A DNA stretch of 64,000 bases from Dyadobacter pollutisoli (GTDB taxonomy: Bacteria > Bacteroidota > Bacteroidia > Cytophagales > Spirosomataceae). Below, piece after piece: positions 25,743 to 34,777 of the stretch. The position numbers and the translations under genes were made by a program. The first letter of the stretch is position 1. The number at the start of each line of letters is the position of its first letter. The notes beneath the pieces are model-generated. The model ran no database searches. It was not told the origin of the DNA and saw nothing but the letters and a program-made list of their open reading frames with translations. Where the stretch lies: positions 4,404,501-4,468,500 of the forward strand of contig NZ_CP112998.1 in assembly GCF_026625565.1 (NCBI RefSeq). Reading direction: 5' to 3'.

Positions 25743-26564
25743 TTAAAACCGGAACCCAAGGCTGAAATTGAACTCGCCCATAATTTGCATGCCGCTTGTG
25801 CTATAATTTCGGAACTTAGAAGTCTCCCTGTCGATGTATCGTGAACCCAGGCCAGCATTCAGGGAGATTTGAAAATGCTGAGTGATCTGAAAATTGACAT
25901 AATTATTGACAAGCATCCCAAGCCTGAACCTTTTGGCGTTATCGTCCTCGTCTGTATAAATGCCTGTCGTTGGTTCGTAATTAGTATAAGTACTCCGTCT
26001 ATTGCCCCATCCCATGAAAACTGTGGGCCCGACTGCGTAGGTTACTTTTTTCTGACCAAATGGATAAATTTTAAGTCCTGGTGAGAAATAATACATTTGC
26101 GAATTGTTACGACGGCCATCATAGCTATAAAAGTAGCTGTCGGGAAAGATCATTGTGACAGGCAGTATGACGCCGAAATATCTGCGCTTGTCAACAATGG
26201 CTTCATAACTTATCCCGAACCCCGGGCCGCTGTCCAATGCTTTGAATGGCGAAAAATTGATAAGGTTTCTTCCAAAATCTTCATCAAGTACCTGCCCGCG
26301 TCTCTTTTTACTACTATCCTGAAAACGGTCGTTTATAAAAACGGTCTGGCCATTTCCAAACTCAATCCTGTTTAGTTCGTTTTTGCGTATTACAAAATTA
26401 GCACCGTCCGGATCTTTGCTGATTTTGTACAAAACCTTGTCAATTCCCACTTCGGTAACCTTGCCCTCGATGGTCTTACCGTTTCTTTTTACCAGCACGT
26501 CCTGTCCATTTACTGAAAGGAATGCGGCTGATAATAAAATAGTTAATGTAATGGCTCTGATCAT
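25743..26564 (-). CDS. Outer-membrane beta-barrel-like protein of unknown function
   Basis: 273 residues from the ATG at 26564; a GTG two codons upstream is less likely. A signal peptide ends near LSVNGQD. A small N-terminal domain (about 22-75, with KRNGKTIEGKVTEVG) resembles the beta module often found in Bacteroidota exported proteins. It is followed by alternating hydrophobic strands rich in Tyr and Phe and ending in LGFRF, the aromatic terminus usual in outer-membrane barrels. It is convergent with the M14 peptidase, whose stop is 11 bases away. No specific role can be assigned. Confidence 0.75.
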   Translation of the reverse strand: MIRAITLTILLSAAFLSVNGQDVLVKRNGKTIEGKVTEVGIDKVLYKISKDPDGANFVIRKNELNRIEFGNGQTVFINDRFQDSSKKRRGQVLDEDFGRNLINFSPFKALDSGPGFGISYEAIVDKRRYFGVILPVTMIFPDSYFYSYDGRRNNSQMYYFSPGLKIYPFGQKKVTYAVGPTVFMGWGNRRSTYTNYEPTTGIYTDEDDNAKRFRLGMLVNNYVNFQITQHFQISLNAGLGSRYIDRETSKFRNYSTSGMQIMGEFNFSLGFRF

Positions 26565-26612
26565 AATCACTGATGAGTTGATGAATGTAGACGAAAGTTA
26601 CAAATTCCTGAA

Positions 26613-26620
26613 TACTTTTG
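26613..26620 (+). promoter_or_regulatory. Candidate -7 element TACTTTTG for the DEAD-box helicase gene
   Basis: Exact TAnnTTTG match. Transcription starting just after it would give a leader of about 120 nt before the helicase ATG at 26747. A short hairpin with 5-bp stem (26666-26670 with 26676-26680), followed by a T-run, lies in that leader. Confidence 0.45.
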
Positions 26621-26746
26621 CAGAAATGTAACTACTGAACGTTTAAAAATTTAGTTCTGTTATACCCTTGGCTTACAAGGCTTTTTATATGATTCAAGGC
26701 TGTTTCTATCAAAACTTTAATATGAATAGCCGATTAAAAACACCAA

Positions 26747-27886
26747 ATGACATTTCAAGATTTAAAACTCATTGAGCCTATTGCTAAGGCTCTGCAAGAA
26801 GAAGGATACAATACTCCCACACCTATTCAGGCAAAGGCTATTCCAATTATTTTAGAGCAAAGGGACTTGTTGGGCTGTGCCCAGACCGGTACGGGAAAAA
26901 CCGCGGCATTTGCCATTCCAATGTTGCAACTCCTTCATGATAATCCTGTTGGCAAATTTGAAAAAAGCCGCATCAGGGCGCTCATACTGACTCCAACGCG
27001 CGAACTTGCTATCCAGATCGGAGAAAGTTTTGCGGCATACGGACGTCACACACGTGTAAAACATACCGTAGTTTTCGGAGGTGTAGGTCAAAAACCTCAG
27101 ACCGACGCATTGCAAAGAGGTGTTGATGTACTGATCGCCACGCCGGGAAGATTACTGGATTTGATCAATCAGGGCTTCATTAAATTGAACCTGCTTGAAT
27201 TTTTTGTTCTGGATGAAGCGGACCGTATGCTGGACATGGGATTTGTTCACGACGTGAAGAAAATTATCAAATTGCTTCCAGCGAAAAGACAATCCCTGTT
27301 TTTCTCAGCCACTATGCCACCGGCCATTGTTACATTGGCAAACACGATACTGAGAAACCCTACGAAAGTGGAGGTTACACCGGTGTCTTCGACAGCTGAT
27401 ACCATCCGCCAATCCGTATTTTTTGTTGATAAATCGGATAAAAATTCTCTGCTGCTGCATATTTTGCAAGACCAAACTATTGCTACTGCATTAGTTTTCA
27501 CGAGAACGAAGCACGGTGCGGACAAAGTAGTGAAAGTACTGAGAAAAGCTGGCGTAACATCGGAGGCGATTCATGGTAACAAATCACAAAATGCACGTCA
27601 GAATGCATTGAAGAACTTCAAAAGCCAGACGACACGTGTTTTAGTTGCTACCGACATTGCTGCCAGAGGTATTGATGTAGATGATCTGACACATGTGATC
27701 AATTACGAAATCCCGAATATTCCAGAAACCTACGTCCACAGAATCGGGCGCACAGGCCGTGCAGGAGCAAAAGGAACGGCATTTTCGTTTTGTGACCGGG
27801 AAGAAAAAACATTCTTGAAGGATATTCACAAACTGATCGCCAAGAATATTCCGGTAGTTAATGATCATCCTTATGCAGTAAGATAA
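26747..27886 (+). CDS. DEAD-box ATP-dependent RNA helicase, RhlE-like
   Basis: 379 residues, close to the minimal helicase core with almost no C-terminal extension. Motifs in order are the Q motif (TPTPIQAKAIP), motif I AQTGTGKT, Ia PTREL, Ib TPGR, II DEAD in VLDEADRML, III FFSATMP, and VI HRIGRTGR. It unwinds RNA duplexes in the cytoplasm, in ribosome assembly, mRNA decay or cold adaptation. The nearest named group is RhlE. The leader before the ATG is long and contains a hairpin, compatible with RNA-level control as seen for some cold-induced helicases (inference). It is monocistronic or followed by the rhodanese gene after 77 bases. Confidence 0.95.
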   Translation: MTFQDLKLIEPIAKALQEEGYNTPTPIQAKAIPIILEQRDLLGCAQTGTGKTAAFAIPMLQLLHDNPVGKFEKSRIRALILTPTRELAIQIGESFAAYGRHTRVKHTVVFGGVGQKPQTDALQRGVDVLIATPGRLLDLINQGFIKLNLLEFFVLDEADRMLDMGFVHDVKKIIKLLPAKRQSLFFSATMPPAIVTLANTILRNPTKVEVTPVSSTADTIRQSVFFVDKSDKNSLLLHILQDQTIATALVFTRTKHGADKVVKVLRKAGVTSEAIHGNKSQNARQNALKNFKSQTTRVLVATDIAARGIDVDDLTHVINYEIPNIPETYVHRIGRTGRAGAKGTAFSFCDREEKTFLKDIHKLIAKNIPVVNDHPYAVR

Positions 27887-27963
27887 AGCAAAAACATTAC
27901 CGATTTCTTCGTTACTGGTCAGCCGTGCTCGGATAACCGGTAACGATTTTGCATTTCAGGACC

Positions 27964-28269
27964 ATGGCAAAAAATACCTATACTGACATTGATTTACAAA
28001 AAGCGCAGCAGCTGAGTAAAGAGCCCGGCGCGGTACTCGTGGATGTACGCGAGACCTGGGAATTCGAAGAATTTAATGAGGGCGGGATTAACATTCCGCT
28101 GGCAGAAATCAGAGAAAAACGCGATTGGCTAGTCGCTTACCAGACTATCATCGTGATTTGTACCAATGGCGTGAGAAGCAAAGTAGCAGCCATGGATTAC
28201 TGCCGGGTGCCGGAATGGGCTGCTAAGCAGATTTTCCATGTCAAAGGTGGGATTATTGAGGCAGAGTAG
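27964..28269 (+). CDS. Single-domain rhodanese-like protein
   Basis: 101 residues from the ATG at 27964; an upstream TTG at 27949 is rejected. The N-terminal VLVDVRETWEFEE is the CH2A-like motif. The active-site loop is C66-TNGVRS, matching the six-residue CxxGxRS loop of sulfurtransferases, so a persulfide-forming cysteine is present. It would transfer sulfane sulfur to an acceptor in the cytoplasm; no signal peptide is seen. The substrate is unknown. It is convergent with dapF, with a palindromic hairpin in the 38-base gap. Confidence 0.9.
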   Translation: MAKNTYTDIDLQKAQQLSKEPGAVLVDVRETWEFEEFNEGGINIPLAEIREKRDWLVAYQTIIVICTNGVRSKVAAMDYCRVPEWAAKQIFHVKGGIIEAE

Positions 28270-28299
28270 ACTTGCCAAGTCTCGAAGACTGGTAAGTCT
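28268..28299. repeat. Palindromic hairpin between convergent rhodanese and dapF genes
   Basis: The arms AGACTTGCC (28268-28276) and GGTAAGTCT (28291-28299) pair with one G-T wobble. The inner AGTCT/AGACT segments (28278-28282 with 28286-28290) extend the stem with a single bulged base. It begins at the rhodanese stop codon. It can act as a bidirectional terminator; its imperfect direct-and-inverted structure also resembles dispersed palindromic elements. Only this copy was seen in the window. Confidence 0.55.
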
Positions 28300-28307
28300 C
28301 AAAGTTA

Positions 28308-29087
28308 TTAAATGTCTAAATTCCCTTCAAAAACCTTCACTGCAGGGCCGATCAGATATATATCACTGAATTCGCCGGGAGCGGTTTCATGGTAAGCAAC
28401 TTCCAGAGTGCCTCCAATCGTTTCCACAGTAACAGGTCCAGCCCAACCTTTATGCAAGTGCGCTGATAACGCACAAGCCGTCACGCCTGTACCGCACGAA
28501 AAGGTTTCATCCTCCACACCGCGCTCATAAGTGCGAACGCTCAGATGATTGTCTTCGATAACCTCTACAAAGTTCACATTGGTACCACCTTTCGGGCCAT
28601 ATACTGAACCGTACCGGATCTCACTGCCAATATTCACTACATCAACCTCCTCTATATGATCCACGTAAGTAATGTAATGTGGAGAACCCGTATTGATAAA
28701 GTCGAACTCGTCATATTGTGCCACTTCTTTTACATTCGACATTTTCAAGCGGATAGTATCCCCTGAAACGCTGGCTTCATGCTCCCCGTCAACCGCAATG
28801 AACTTAGTACTATCCGAAAACAGTCCGAGATCATTGGCAAACCTGACCACACACCTTCCTCCATTACCACACATGCTACCTTCACCCCCATCGGCATTGA
28901 AGTATACCATTTTGAAATCGTAACCTTCAGCATTTTGAAGCAGAATGAGACCATCCGATCCTACGCCGAAGCGGCGATGGCAAATGGATGCGATCAATGC
29001 TTTTGAAACGGGGAATGTTTGGCTCCGGTCATCGATCAGTACAAAATCGTTTCCTGTACCCTGGTATTTATAAAATGGAATGCTCAT
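28308..29087 (-). CDS. dapF: Diaminopimelate epimerase
   Basis: Converts LL- to meso-diaminopimelate for lysine and peptidoglycan synthesis; a cofactor-independent two-base racemase in the cytoplasm. At 259 residues it is normal. The two catalytic cysteines are C73 in SMCGNGGRC and C198 in ETFSCGTGVTAC. The N-terminal YKYQGTGNDFVLID is also typical. It is downstream of rplS on the same strand but separated by that gene's terminator, so it likely has its own promoter in the 98-base gap. Confidence 0.97.
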   Translation of the reverse strand: MSIPFYKYQGTGNDFVLIDDRSQTFPVSKALIASICHRRFGVGSDGLILLQNAEGYDFKMVYFNADGGEGSMCGNGGRCVVRFANDLGLFSDSTKFIAVDGEHEASVSGDTIRLKMSNVKEVAQYDEFDFINTGSPHYITYVDHIEEVDVVNIGSEIRYGSVYGPKGGTNVNFVEVIEDNHLSVRTYERGVEDETFSCGTGVTACALSAHLHKGWAGPVTVETIGGTLEVAYHETAPGEFSDIYLIGPAVKVFEGNLDI

Positions 29088-29123
29088 ATACTATGCGTGT
29101 CAACAACTATGCTACAAAACAAC

Positions 29124-29158
29124 AAAACCCTGCAGGAAAAGATCGCTTGCAGGGTTTT
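29124..29158 (-). terminator. Rho-independent terminator of rplS
   Basis: A perfect 11-bp inverted repeat (29124-29134 with 29148-29158) with a 13-base loop lies 28 bases after the rplS stop on the minus strand. The outer base pairs supply a T-rich tail. Confidence 0.75.
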
Positions 29159-29185
29159 AAAATTTTTGTCCGAAGAATATTTATC

Positions 29186-29548
29186 TTACTTCGATACTTT
29201 AAGCTCTTTAATACGAGCGGCTTTACCCTGACGGCCGCGTAAGAAGAACAGACGGGCACGACGCACCTTACCGCGACGAATCAATTCGATTTTTGCGATA
29301 CTTGGTGAAAGGATTGGGAAAACACGTTCAACAGCAATGCCGTTTGAGATTTTACGTACAGTGAAAGTTTCACCGCTTGCGCTAAGATTACGACGTTGCA
29401 TTACCGTACCCTGAAACTGCTGGATACGCTCTTTGTTACCTTCGCGGATCTTAACGTGTACGTTGATCGTGTCGCCTGAAGTAAATTCAGGATACTCGGA
29501 TTTACGATTTTCAATCGTAGCTTCTACGAGTTTAATAAGTTCGCTCAT
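29186..29548 (-). CDS. rplS: 50S ribosomal protein L19
   Basis: 120 residues, normal for bL19, which lies at the 30S-50S interface. Recognisable segments are [34 protein letters not shown] and [20 protein letters not shown]. It is not next to trmD, rimM or rpsP, with which it is often grouped elsewhere. An exact -7 element lies on the minus strand at 29641-29648, giving a leader of about 85 nt. That leader contains a GGGG/CCCC hairpin (29596-29599 with 29605-29608) that could serve in autogenous control, though no known leader family is recognised. Confidence 0.98.
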   Translation of the reverse strand: MSELIKLVEATIENRKSEYPEFTSGDTINVHVKIREGNKERIQQFQGTVMQRRNLSASGETFTVRKISNGIAVERVFPILSPSIAKIELIRRGKVRRARLFFLRGRQGKAARIKELKVSK

Positions 29549-29640
29549 GACGAATGCTTTTATGGATTAAAAATGATAGCTTGCTTCCAGCGGATGGGGT
29601 GACGCCCCTTCATTCAAAACAGCTCTTGCGAAAACGAGTG

Positions 29641-29648
29641 CAAAGCTA
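29641..29648 (-). promoter_or_regulatory. rplS -7 promoter element TAGCTTTG
   Basis: Minus-strand TAGCTTTG is an exact TAnnTTTG match, 93 bases upstream of the rplS ATG. A TTTT tract sits at the position of the -33 element. Confidence 0.5.
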
Positions 29649-29768
29649 AGATTATTTCCTTGTATGTAAAAGCGTTTTCTGAGTTTATATGCAAAAATTT
29701 ACAGGAAATTCAGCAGGTTGAAACACTGACTACCAGTTGCTTGGTACGATCATTTTGGTAAAATTTTT

Positions 29769-31250
29769 ATGAAGATCTTCAACGTAGAACAAATCCGTTC
29801 ACTAGACACCTATACCATTCAAAATGAACCGATTTCATCACTAGATTTGATGGAACGCGCCTCGAATGCATTTATCCGGTGGTTTTGTAATCAGTTTGTG
29901 AACACCCGCCCTGTCCGTATATTTTGTGGAAAAGGGAACAACGGAGGGGACGGACTGGCCATTGCGAGAATTTTATCAACTCACAGCTATGATGTAAAAG
30001 TGTACATTGCCGAATACAGCGCCAATGCTACCCCGGACTTTCAAAGCAATCTGGAAAGACTTCAAAACCACTTAAAACCCGAAAGCATTCATCGGATAGC
30101 AGATTTCCCATCCATTGCTCCAAATGCGATTTGTATCGATGCGCTGCTTGGTTCGGGCCTGTCGCGACCCGTTGAAGGCTTATTGGCAGAAATCATTGGT
30201 TCATTGAACAAATTGCCCAATAACCTGGTCTCCGTTGATATTGCAAGCGGTTTGTATGCCGACAAACCAAATGGCAAAGGCGACACCATCATTGAACCCG
30301 ACTTTACGGTGTCATTCCAGCTTCCCAAACTCGCCTTCATGCTACCCCAAAATGCTACTTATACCGGCGACTGGCATTTGGTGGACATTGGACTAAGTGA
30401 AAATTATATCCGCAAAACTCCTACTCCATTACATTATACAGACAAACAAACGGCGGAAGAACTCATTAAGCCCAGGCAGAAATTCTCCCATAAAGGAACA
30501 TACGGCCATGCACTGCTCATCGCAGGTAGTTTTGGTAAGATGGGCGCGGCCGTACTTTCAGGCAAGGCCTGCCTACGATCGGGAATAGGTTTATTGACCA
30601 TGCATTCGCCTGGCTGCGGGTACGATATACTACAAATCTCTATTCCCGAAGCAATGGCTGTCATGGATAATAACCATAAAACCATCAGCCAGTTACCCGA
30701 ACTGGACGCCTATTCGGCCATAGGTATCGGACCAGGGATTGGGCAGGATGAGGCTACTGTTAAAGTAATGGAGCAGCTTCTTGAAACGATAAAAGTGCCT
30801 CTGATTATTGACGCGGATGGACTTAATATTTTGTCACAAAATCGCTCTTTACTTGACAAATTACCTGAGAACACCATTTTAACACCTCATCCAAAGGAAT
30901 TTCAGCGGCTTGCCGGTGAAAGTAAAAATGAATATGAGCGACTAGAACTCGGCAAAGATTTTGCCAGAAAGTATAGGGTTATCATTTGCCTAAAAGGCGC
31001 AAACACCGCTGTCATTCTTCCAAATGGCGACATTCATTTCAATTCTACCGGAAATGCCGGAATGGCAACAGGTGGTACCGGTGATGTACTGACAGGCATC
31101 ATTACTAGTTTATTAGCCCAAAAATACAGTCCCGAGCATGCTGCTATTCTGGGAGTTTACGAGCACGGCCTTGCCGGCGACCGCGCAGCCGAACAAAAAG
31201 GCCAAAGCGCCCTGATCGCCTCGGATGTTGTGGATTGTTTAGGCTGGTAG
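29769..31250 (+). CDS. nnrD: Bifunctional NAD(P)H-hydrate epimerase / ADP-dependent NAD(P)H-hydrate dehydratase
   Basis: 493 residues holding two metabolite-repair enzymes. The N-terminal domain (about 1-210) is the epimerase (YjeF_N) with CGKGNNGGDGLAIAR. The C-terminal domain (about 225-493) is the ribokinase-like dehydratase with KGTYGHALLIAGS, DADGLNIL, LTPHPKEF and the ATP/ADP-binding GNAGMATGGTGDVLTG. Together they repair hydrated NAD(P)H in the cytoplasm. The fusion is the usual bacterial arrangement. The gene is divergent from rplS. Confidence 0.96.
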   Translation: MKIFNVEQIRSLDTYTIQNEPISSLDLMERASNAFIRWFCNQFVNTRPVRIFCGKGNNGGDGLAIARILSTHSYDVKVYIAEYSANATPDFQSNLERLQNHLKPESIHRIADFPSIAPNAICIDALLGSGLSRPVEGLLAEIIGSLNKLPNNLVSVDIASGLYADKPNGKGDTIIEPDFTVSFQLPKLAFMLPQNATYTGDWHLVDIGLSENYIRKTPTPLHYTDKQTAEELIKPRQKFSHKGTYGHALLIAGSFGKMGAAVLSGKACLRSGIGLLTMHSPGCGYDILQISIPEAMAVMDNNHKTISQLPELDAYSAIGIGPGIGQDEATVKVMEQLLETIKVPLIIDADGLNILSQNRSLLDKLPENTILTPHPKEFQRLAGESKNEYERLELGKDFARKYRVIICLKGANTAVILPNGDIHFNSTGNAGMATGGTGDVLTGIITSLLAQKYSPEHAAILGVYEHGLAGDRAAEQKGQSALIASDVVDCLGW

Positions 31251-31317
31251 GGCTAATAATTCTTTTACTTCCTGTTACTTATTAGAATTGGAAACGTCTT
31301 AATAGAAAGGGAAACTT

Positions 31318-31485
31318 ATGAAAAAGGATGACAAGATATTTTTTGTAAAAACAATTTCACAAAATGTAAATCTGAGTCAATTTGACTGCGATTTCATGGT
31401 TGATCTCGACGCGGCAATTCGCCTTTCTGAGAAAAAAGGTAAGATCACCATTCAAGATCTTCCCTTCATTCAACTCAGCAACTGA
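31318..31485 (+). CDS. Small hypothetical protein (55 residues)
   Basis: Open frame of 55 residues beginning MKKDDKIFFVKTISQN and ending IQLSN. An A/G-rich segment lies before the ATG, which could be a weak ribosome-binding site. The frame ends 16 bases inside the 3' end of feoB, which is on the other strand. The composition (acidic and amphipathic, no membrane segment) is protein-like and resembles no family I know. It follows the NAD(P)HX repair gene by 67 bases. It may be real or a chance frame; moderate to low confidence. Confidence 0.4.
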   Translation: MKKDDKIFFVKTISQNVNLSQFDCDFMVDLDAAIRLSEKKGKITIQDLPFIQLSN

Positions 31486-33596
31486 TAAGCCGCGAAAGCT
31501 GAAACATACGCCAGCACCGTGAGATAGGCTAGCTGAATTAATGGCCATTTCCAGCCGTGGGTTTCGCGATACACCACCGCGATCGTACTCATACACATCA
31601 TGGCAAAAACATAAAACATCAGCAATGAATAGCAGACAGCTGGTGTAAACATCTGCCCACCGGTATCCGGGTTTCTCTCCTGAACCAACCTTTGCTTAAC
31701 AGTAGGCACATCCTCCGAATCGCCGCTGATGCTGTAAATAGTCGCCATAGTTCCTACAAACACTTCCCGCGCGGCAAATGACGCTAATAATGCGATACCA
31801 ATTTTCCAGTCATATCCCAGTGGCTTGATAACCGGCTCGATAAAGTGCCCGAACTCACCTGCGTAGGAAGTTTCAAGCCGGATAGATGCAACGGCTGCCT
31901 CTATTTGTTCCTGTGAAGCATTAGGCATTGCTGCTATCGTCTGCTGCTCCGCTACATCCATATTATCACCGGGGCCATATGAAGCCAGCACCCACAAAAT
32001 AATGGAGATAGCCATAATCACTTTTCCGGCTTCCAGTACAAATGACTTTACACTTTCATACATCGCAAAACCAACATGTCGCCAGCGCGGCAATTTGTAA
32101 GACGGCATTTCCAACATAAAATAGCTGGGCTCTTTTCTCGGAATAAAAAGCGAAAGCAACCAGGCAGACGCCAGTGCTCCGACCAGACCCAGAAAATACA
32201 GCCCAAACAATATCAGACCCTGCATACTAAAAATACCAACCATCTCATTTGCAGGAACTATCAGTGCAATGAGGATAGTGTAAATAGGCAAACGGGCAGA
32301 GCAACTCATTAAAGGAGTGACCAAAATGGTTAGCAAACGCTCATATCTGCTGCTGATACTTCTTGTGGTCATGATCGCAGGGACTGCACAAGCCACTCCC
32401 GAGATAAGCGGGACAACACTCCGTCCATTCAAACCAAAACGTCGCATCAACTTATCCATAATCACCATCACCCGGGCCATATAACCCGACTCTTCCAAAA
32501 TCGAAACCAATGCGAATAGAATGGCGATCTGAGGGATAAAGACTATAATTCCTGCGATCCCCGCGAGGATGCCATCCGTGATCAAATCATTCAAAACGCC
32601 TTCGGGCAAGGTTACTTTTACCCATTCAATGCCCTGTGCGGCTGTTGCGTCCAGCCAGTCGCTGAAAAACGTGGCCCACGCAAAAATCGCTTGAAAAACG
32701 AGCAACAACACCAGGGCAAAAATGACATATCCCCAAACCTGATGCAGCAGAATGCTATCCAGTTTTCGCGTCCAGAAAGGCCGTTCTGAGGCTCCTTCTG
32801 ACTTAACTGCTTTGCTTACAATAGGTTTTATCTTCTCGTAGCGCGCGACCGTTTCTTCGGCAAGGAAATTATTTTCATCAAATCCGTATTTTTCAATTAA
32901 TGTATCCAGCTTGGCACGGACGGGTTGTTCCAGAAATGAAAAATTGTCATGCTGACAAACATATTGCAGGGCAACGTAATCATTATCAAGTTGATACAAA
33001 CCCTTCACTTCTTCTATCAACTCCATTTCGTGGCCTTTTGGCTCATAAAAATATTGCATAGCCCGCTTGTTGCTGGACCGCGCCACCTGCCGGACAGCTT
33101 CTTTCAAATTGTTAACTCCTTCTCCGGTTCTCGCATTGATCCGAACCACGGGAACATTCAACTGCATCGCTAGCTGAACCGCATTCACTGTCAGATTCAT
33201 ACTCGCAGCCACATCAAGCATGTTCAGGGCAAGTACGGACGGTATGCCCAAATCGCTGATTTCAGTAAAAAGAAGCAGGTTTCTTTGCAGGTTGGAGGCA
33301 TCGGCAACAACTATTACCACGTCCGGAAAATCAGGATGTTTGGGGTTGGCCAGGATATCCATGACCACGGTTTCGTCCTTCGATTTGGGATAAATACTGT
33401 AAGTTCCCGGCAAATCGACCAGGGTTACATTGGAAACTTCCTCTGCATTGATACGGAAAGTACCGGATTTTTTTTCAACTGTTACGCCAGGGAAATTCCC
33501 GGTTTTTTGACGCAAACCTGTTAGGTCATTAAATAAGGTGGACTTGCCGGCATTGGGGTTACCTACCAGCGCAACTTTTATATTTACTTGTTTCAA
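31470..33596 (-). CDS. feoB: Ferrous iron transporter FeoB
   Basis: 708 residues. The N-terminal G domain has G1 GNPNAGKST (12-20), G3 DLPGTYS and G4 NMLD, followed by the helical GDI region. The C-terminal membrane part has the Gate motifs, including the conserved Cys region SGVACAVPAIM and LMSCSARLPIY, and about eight to ten helices. It imports Fe2+ across the inner membrane with GTP. feoA is 27 bases upstream in the same operon. The 3' end overlaps the small ORF at 31318-31485 by 16 bases. Confidence 0.97.
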   Translation of the reverse strand: MKQVNIKVALVGNPNAGKSTLFNDLTGLRQKTGNFPGVTVEKKSGTFRINAEEVSNVTLVDLPGTYSIYPKSKDETVVMDILANPKHPDFPDVVIVVADASNLQRNLLLFTEISDLGIPSVLALNMLDVAASMNLTVNAVQLAMQLNVPVVRINARTGEGVNNLKEAVRQVARSSNKRAMQYFYEPKGHEMELIEEVKGLYQLDNDYVALQYVCQHDNFSFLEQPVRAKLDTLIEKYGFDENNFLAEETVARYEKIKPIVSKAVKSEGASERPFWTRKLDSILLHQVWGYVIFALVLLLVFQAIFAWATFFSDWLDATAAQGIEWVKVTLPEGVLNDLITDGILAGIAGIIVFIPQIAILFALVSILEESGYMARVMVIMDKLMRRFGLNGRSVVPLISGVACAVPAIMTTRSISSRYERLLTILVTPLMSCSARLPIYTILIALIVPANEMVGIFSMQGLILFGLYFLGLVGALASAWLLSLFIPRKEPSYFMLEMPSYKLPRWRHVGFAMYESVKSFVLEAGKVIMAISIILWVLASYGPGDNMDVAEQQTIAAMPNASQEQIEAAVASIRLETSYAGEFGHFIEPVIKPLGYDWKIGIALLASFAAREVFVGTMATIYSISGDSEDVPTVKQRLVQERNPDTGGQMFTPAVCYSLLMFYVFAMMCMSTIAVVYRETHGWKWPLIQLAYLTVLAYVSAFAAYQLLS

Positions 33597-33623
33597 TGGA
33601 GAGGTTGAAAACGGAACGTACTT

Positions 33624-33851
33624 TTACTCTAATTCAATCACTGAAGCTTCGTTCAGGCGCAGGGACAAACTGTAGCATCCTCCTACATTGATACAGATAG
33701 GATCTCCAAAAGGAGCAATCGCGTCCAGCCGGACCTCACAACCGGGAAGGCAGCCCATTTCAAGCAATTTCAAAGACATTGCCCGGTTATTAAAAGACTT
33801 AATAATCCCCTTTTCACCCTTTCTGAGATGAGAAACTGTACGAGCAGACAT
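33624..33851 (-). CDS. feoA: FeoA-domain protein
   Basis: 75 residues with the SH3-like FeoA domain: an N-terminal VSHLRKGEKGIIKSF, then LLEMGCLPGCEVRLDAIAPFGDPICINV. It assists FeoB, probably by binding its G domain. It is the first gene of a feoA-feoB operon. The 205-base gap upstream, shared with ccmB, is AT-rich and could hold an iron-responsive operator, but I cannot confirm a Fur box by eye. Confidence 0.95.
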   Translation of the reverse strand: MSARTVSHLRKGEKGIIKSFNNRAMSLKLLEMGCLPGCEVRLDAIAPFGDPICINVGGCYSLSLRLNEASVIELE

Positions 33852-33999
33852 ACGCTCCTTATTTAGATTCAGTTTATTTAAAACACAAATTAAGCACTAA
33901 CAAACGGTAATTCAAACAATACTCCTGCAATTGTATCAGGCATGATACAAATCAGTCAAAATCGTAACCAATTTATTATTTCCCTCAGGCTTTATGTAG

Positions 34000-34007
34000 T
34001 ACTTTTG
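34000..34007 (+). promoter_or_regulatory. Candidate -7 promoter element TACTTTTG for the ccm operon
   Basis: Exact TAnnTTTG match 50 bases before the ccmB start codon, in the gap divergent from feoA. No TTTG was found at -33. Confidence 0.5.
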
Positions 34008-34056
34008 CAGCACGAATGGTCTGTTATAAAATAAAAACAGGAGTAAAAACAGCGGA

Positions 34057-34731
34057 TTGAATAACATCTTGAACGAGATCAAAACCCTTATCTGGAAAGA
34101 AGTAACACTGGAATGGAGGCAAAAATACGCATTAAGCGGAATGCTGCTCTACGTTGTCAGTACCGTTTTTGTGTGTTACCTAAGTTTCAATCTCAGAAGG
34201 AACCAACTCACTCCTATCGTCTGGAATACACTTTTCTGGATCATTTTGCTTTTCACCGCGGTTAATGCCATCGCCAAAAGCTTTTCACAGGAACGGTACG
34301 GCCGGTTGCTGTACTATTACAACCTGTGCAGTCCGCAGGCGATTATCATTTCCAAAATCATTTACAACTCATTCATTATGTTGTTGTTATCTGCATTTGG
34401 ATTTATTTTTTACACGTTTGTAATGGGCAATTCGGTTCAGGATATGGGCCTGTTTGTGATCTGTATCGTACTGGCCGCCATCGGGTTTGCCTCGGTATTG
34501 ACATTGGTAGCAGGCATTGCATCCAAAGCTGACAACAGCGCTACATTAATGGCCGTACTTAGTTTCCCGATCATTCTGCCTATGTTATTGATGACCATCA
34601 AACTGTCAAAAAATGCATTGGACGGGCTGGACTGGTCGGTTAGCACGGACGAAATCACCACACTATTATCCATTGACCTCATAGTAATTACGCTCAGCAT
34701 TCTGCTTTTTCCTTATTTATGGAGAAGCTGA
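34057..34731 (+). CDS. ccmB: Haem exporter permease CcmB
   Basis: 224 residues with six transmembrane segments. IWKEVTLEWRQKYALSGMLLYVVSTVFVCYLS at the N-terminus is typical of CcmB, the ABC-type permease subunit of the haem-handling CcmABC complex. The start codon is TTG at 34057 with an AGGAG-like site about 13 bases before it; the second TTG at 34069 is an alternative. The ATPase partner CcmA is not encoded in this window. It opens the cytochrome c maturation operon. Confidence 0.92.
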   Translation: MNNILNEIKTLIWKEVTLEWRQKYALSGMLLYVVSTVFVCYLSFNLRRNQLTPIVWNTLFWIILLFTAVNAIAKSFSQERYGRLLYYYNLCSPQAIIISKIIYNSFIMLLLSAFGFIFYTFVMGNSVQDMGLFVICIVLAAIGFASVLTLVAGIASKADNSATLMAVLSFPIILPMLLMTIKLSKNALDGLDWSVSTDEITTLLSIDLIVITLSILLFPYLWRS

Positions 34732-34777
34732 TGATTAGGGGCAAGCGAAGTTTATTTTAAAAGTTAAAAGATTCAAA

